Shown in pieces: positions 20,012 through 22,890 of a DNA stretch of 22,890 bases. The DNA lies in NCBI GenBank assembly GCA_002633005.1, contig NMRA01000012.1:1989992-2012881 (forward strand), read 5' to 3'. Under the pieces are notes generated by a model. It was not told the origin of the DNA. It saw nothing but the letters and a program-made list of their open reading frames with translations, and did not search any database. Both the position numbers and the translations under genes were made by a program. Position 1 is the first letter of the stretch, and the number at the start of each line of letters is the position of its first letter. The stretch comes from Phoronis australis. Taxonomy: Eukaryota > Phoronida > Phoronidae.

Positions 20012-20287
20012 ATGAGCGGCGTTGATAACCCCAATGCGGCGACTGCCACAAACAGCGGAAATCCCAAAACAAAATGTGACGTCACTGGTTCTTTTGAGAA
20101 TAAGATTTTGGTAAAGAATGATTTGGTTTTCTTACGAGTTGCACAGTCTCTGGATAATGATGGCGAAGATATCTGTGAGATACGTTTGTTGACACGGCAA
20201 TTTAATTTCATTCATGAACACTTTATGGTTCCAAAACCTTACATATTGATGGTTGTTAAGTCAAATTTCCTTCACGCAAAGACGTAA
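20012..20287 (+). CDS. Unidentified small ORF (91 codons)
   Basis: From ATG at 20012 the frame is open to TAA at 20285. The residue mix is protein-like: an Asn/Thr-rich start (MSGVDNPNAATATNSG), then a mixed charged and hydrophobic body (ILVKNDLVFLRVAQSLDNDG) and a short basic end. I recognise no family, signal peptide or membrane segment. The opposite strand is also open across 19855-20211, which weakens the case. It could be a small gene, an exon or a fragment of an unknown element, and it would lie in or beyond the minus-strand gene to its right. Confidence 0.3.
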   Translation: MSGVDNPNAATATNSGNPKTKCDVTGSFENKILVKNDLVFLRVAQSLDNDGEDICEIRLLTRQFNFIHEHFMVPKPYILMVVKSNFLHAKT

Positions 20288-20365
20288 CATCGAATACACC
20301 ATTCTATAATACACCAGAAGATGTCACCTTCGTCGACTGTGTCATTGCGGCAGCATACAACTCAC

Positions 20366-20429
20366 GTGACACCCACGCTGGCCACGAATCGATTGCAAAC
20401 CCTGTAGTTCGCAGTCTTTGATACAGCTC
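20366..20429 (-). CDS. Exon of an unidentified minus-strand gene (d)
   Basis: On the minus strand TATGTTTTCCAG precedes GAGCTGTATCAAAG, and the exon ends before GTGAGT. It encodes ELYQRLRTTGFAIDSWPAWV plus Ser, starting in phase 0 and ending in phase 1. Phase 0 entry fits the exon at 20902-20991. No family recognised. Confidence 0.5.
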
Positions 20430-20901
20430 CTGGAAAACATAAAACTGTTTAAAGCGACTATAAACCAGCCATCCGTCACAAAAATTTACTTTGATTTACA
20501 CCATTTTCTTTTATTTAATTGATGTCAAAACGTTCCTTAGTCTGATTGATGCCTGACTTGGCAAGAAAGAACAGTACGACGTTATAATGTACATGCAAAT
20601 TACTTCATGTTCGAGCTTAGTTCAGTAGTTCACAAAATTTGTCAGATTTTGATTCTATTCCTTTTCCAATAACGTCTGGTGTGTTCGGCAGCTCAATTAA
20701 TGATGAAAAACTAAATGGAAATAGGTAGAAATCAAGAATACTGAATCCATCGTTTACTTTGAATAAGTAAAAGGCGACATTCATTTGCAGGAATACCATA
20801 TTTTGAGAATCAGTTGCAACACTGAATAACGGGCGTCAAACTGGTTCCCAAAATGCGGGACCCCTATAAGTGACTAATGCCAAGTAGTATAAGTAACTTA
20901 C
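20430..20901. other. Intron between minus-strand exons
   Basis: About 470 bp from GTAAGT (at 20901, minus) to the acceptor at 20430. One minus frame of 60 codons at 20617-20799 is phenylalanine-rich and looks like chance. Confidence 0.45.
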
Positions 20902-20991
20902 ATGTTCGTCAAATCTGTCGCCGAATTTGGTCGACCTTCCCTTGATGGCCATACTGAACTTGACACTCATTATCAAGGAATAAAAGTACAT
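20902..20991 (-). CDS. Exon of an unidentified minus-strand gene (c)
   Basis: The exon is bounded on the minus strand by TTCTCTTTAG-type acceptor bases (TCTCTTTAG) and GTAAGT: 30 codons, phase 0 at both ends. It reads MYFYSLIMSVKFSMAIKGRS then TKFGDRFDEH. Both splice sites are good and the frame joins cleanly to the exon at 20366-20429. I do not recognise the protein. The first half is hydrophobic enough to be part of a membrane segment or a buried helix. Confidence 0.5.
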
Positions 20992-21002
20992 CTAAAGAGA
21001 AG

Positions 21003-21153
21003 TTAGAACAATAGATTACATCCAGTTTTCTTAATAAACTCTGGATATCCTGTACGTTTCAAGACATCAGGGGACCGTTTTAACAAATCCGTGAACCTAA
21101 TCTCGCTTAAGCTGAGACGGTCATAACGTGGCTCGTGAAGGCAGTCATTGAGA
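21003..21153 (-). CDS. Possible exon of the minus-strand gene (b)
   Basis: An acceptor (AGTTTCATATTCAG) precedes an open frame with protein-like content: NDCLHEPRYDRLSLSEIRF and TDLLKRSPDVLKRTGYPEF. No satisfactory donor is seen before the next acceptor at 20992. The candidates are GTACAG inside the frame, or a stop at 21003 as a terminal exon. The borders on the left are therefore uncertain. Confidence 0.3.
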
Positions 21154-22089
21154 CTGAATATGAAACTTATCAACAAAAAGTAGGTTACAAAGCTTTGCCT
21201 CGGAAAACCAGTTTCGCGGCGCAACAATACGCCTACGACCGTATTAGCAACGGCCTTTCATAACACGAGTCCCAGGTGGTCATTACAACACGTGTAGCAC
21301 AAGGCAAATGTCAATCAAGCTATTGATTCTAGCCCATCAGAGTGCGGAAAAATGCAAACACAGCGATCATCCACCATCTTGGCCCACAAACATTTGCCTC
21401 TAACGAAAGCCAAAAAGATATTTTTTAGAAGGGATTTGGAGACTCATGATGCAGATCAACAACTTAAGGAGAACGAACAAGGAGAGGGCTTACGAATAGA
21501 AGACCATGAGGTAGACCTCACGATGAGCTGATCAGGTCCCCGAAATGTGCGTCAGAATGAAAAATCTGAACTGAAAGTGAAACAAATTCACCTGATCCTC
21601 ACATGTTGAAAATGTTTCACTTGCAACAGCAGTAGCTGATGTATATTGGGCCAACGGCAATAGTCACTTCCATGGATCCAGGATTTTGATGCCGCTTTTC
21701 AGTGGAGAAAACTACTTATCAAAGTGCGAGACCCTTGCATACTGTTACCGAGCCAACAACAAATCATTTGGAACACATGTAGGTGACAGCTTATGTAACT
21801 TACAAAAACGTACTTCGTCGACAAAACGCATGCATTCTTTTTCCCATGCACCAGACCATTTGTGGCCACCAACGAAACTTAACGCTGTCTAATCGCATAG
21901 ACAGATGTGTTATGGAGTAATAGCATCTAATCGGACATCTCAATGAAGCTCAGCTGGTGTGAAAAGACTTCAAATCGAGATGTTCCGTTGTTGTGGGTAA
22001 CGGCTAATATTTCACGAGTCCCGTGGTAATTACGTGACCCCATGCCTGTGCCGGGTAGTAGTTTCGGTGAAATGTAATGGGGAACTCAC
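21154..22089. other. Stretch between minus-strand exon candidates
   Basis: No firm exon. A plus-strand frame of 59 codons (21352-21531) has a hydrophilic, acidic end and no known motif; another of 68 codons lies at 21686-21892. TCACGAGTCCC near 22011 resembles ACACGAGTCCC near 21263, in the same orientation, perhaps pieces of one repeat. Confidence 0.35.
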
Positions 22090-22149
22090 GTAAAATAATC
22101 TGTTGTTGTAGATGACACACAGGGGACGCCCATCCTCCATTCTGGTGAG
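22090..22149 (-). CDS. Possible exon of the minus-strand gene (a2)
   Basis: The exon ends at a perfect GTGAGT donor on the minus strand. In the frame that would follow the 22275-22541 exon in phase 0 it reads LTRMEDGRPLCVIYNNRLFY (20 codons). The acceptor AAGAG is poor because it lacks a pyrimidine tract. With the acceptor shifted two bases a different frame is used. Treat it as tentative. Confidence 0.3.
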
Positions 22150-22274
22150 CTCTTGTGGTATTTCAAAACAGAATGTATGGTGGGCGTGGCCTGACTACGT
22201 TTGCTTGAAGTATCGGCATTATATGGTCCAGGCATTACTAAATTTTTGTAGACAAAATATGGAAATTTACTCAC

Positions 22275-22541
22275 TTCTTCTAGTTGGTTACTGTAATTAT
22301 CCAGTTCCTCATTTCTCTGCGTAAGTTCCGACATTCGCAAGTCTCTAGATCCAGTGTCTTTCTGGTAACGGGTTTTCAAGTGATTCAGCTCCGCCTGAAG
22401 TACGTCTAGTTCGGCTTGTTTCGCCGTCCCTCGTTGCTCCGTCTTACGCAAGTTTGCTGCCAGCCTTGACATTTGTTTCTGATAGCTCTCCAGTGTGAGG
22501 CGGTGTAAGTTGAACATTTTCATTGCTCCTTCCCCAATACC
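22275..22541 (-). CDS. Coiled-coil exon of an unidentified minus-strand gene (a1)
   Basis: On the minus strand the acceptor TAATTTCTCTAG opens an 89-codon exon, phase 0 at both ends, closed by GTGAGT. It begins GIGEGAMKMFNLHRLTLESY and continues with a long Glu/Lys/Leu-rich stretch with heptad-like leucines (ELDVLQAELNHLKTRYQ, then MSELTQRNEELDNYSNQLEE), so it is a coiled coil. The GEGAMKM start faintly resembles the beginning of HR1 (Rho-binding) helices, but I would not name it on that. Transcription runs leftward, so exons at 20.4-22.1 kb are probably downstream in the same gene, and upstream exons lie beyond the window. Confidence 0.7.
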
Positions 22542-22765
22542 CTAGAGAAATTATGAACTGACATAACCCAGAAGGTAAGAAACCGGAAATAAAAAGTTGA
22601 AGGATTTTGTAAGAGATATTGTTTAGCGATAGCATTATTTTGGATAAAATAATCGCAGATGTACTAAAGAATCAGTGGTCTCAAAATGACAGCTAATTCA
22701 ACACTAAAATTCAAAATCAGGTCATCACGCCTGCGGATACGTTACCTTAACTACCGAAGCACTAA
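22542..22765. other. Upstream intron of the coiled-coil exon
   Basis: This is non-coding, with nothing recognisable before the transposon-like end at 22766. Confidence 0.4.
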
Positions 22766-22890
22766 CAGTGGCGGATTTAGAGGGGGGCCAAGGGGGCAAT
22801 GCCCCCCTCCCTAAAATTCTCCCAGATTCCATTTGGCGCTTCGGGGGTGCGAATGTCTGACGGGTAAAACCCTGGCTAATACTCTGCCCT
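22766..22890 (+). mobile_element. Left end of a DNA transposon (hAT-like), cut by window end
   Basis: CAGTGGCGGATTTAG followed by a G-rich run and the small palindrome GGGGGCAATGCCCCC is a familiar type of transposon tip. Many elements start CAGTGGCGGA, and CAG/CTG ends are usual for the hAT superfamily. Only 125 bp are visible, so the opposite end, target duplication and content cannot be seen, and the superfamily is a guess. Confidence 0.5.

Noticed and set aside
21352-21531. 59-codon plus-strand frame with an acidic, hydrophilic end
   Set aside because: Protein-like in part, but short, without a motif, and on the strand opposite the better-supported exons.
1-22890. CRISPR arrays, operons, ribosome binding sites, tRNA or rRNA genes
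   Set aside because: None seen. Gene structure with GT/AG introns shows nuclear eukaryotic DNA, and no cloverleaf or rRNA-like segment was noticed.

Overview
The window is eukaryotic (metazoan) nuclear DNA. It is AT-rich, its long stretches lack open frames, its genes are split by GT/AG introns, and it carries non-LTR retrotransposon and THAP-transposon remnants. A marine invertebrate, possibly a deuterostome such as a hemichordate, amphioxus or echinoderm, fits the protein families and transposon mix. That placement is inference only.

The main result is a seven-exon plus-strand gene at 6747-17437. It appears to encode a secreted zinc metallopeptidase of the ATLF-like (anthrax-lethal-factor-fold, gluzincin) class. 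The exons are 6747-6780, 9636-9725, 10420-10587, 13871-14147, 14628-14793, 15415-15604 and 17379-17437. Their intron phases (1,1,1,2,0,1) all agree and give 984 nt, 327 residues plus stop. The model reads: hydrophobic signal peptide, a pro-region of about 60 residues ending in a furin-type RSKR site, then the catalytic core with HEIAH (197-201) and a downstream Glu247 in an AEG motif. Exons 3-6 are strong, exons 1-2 good, and exon 7 is the least certain.

The introns of this gene are full of mobile DNA. Intron 1 holds an 833-bp Kolobok-like element (TTAA duplication, 15-bp inverted ends, THAP fragment), a second THAP pseudogene and one copy of a dispersed repeat. Intron 2 holds a palindrome of about 287 bp. 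Intron 3 holds a 1333-bp Kolobok-like fold-back element with inverted arms of about 312 bp and a minus-strand THAP transposase start. Intron 6 holds a degenerate LINE reverse transcriptase fragment in the sense orientation.

Left of the gene (1-6740) I see no recognisable gene, only one possible coding exon at 4992-5065 and a dispersed repeat near 6.1-6.3 kb. Right of the gene, 17.4-19.8 kb is mostly featureless apart from a poly(A) signal. From 20.3 kb to 22.6 kb several well-bounded exon candidates lie on the minus strand, including an 89-codon coiled-coil exon. They probably belong to one or more genes running leftward, and I cannot name them. The right edge cuts into a likely DNA-transposon end at 22766.

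Everything here comes from reading the sequence; no database search was possible.
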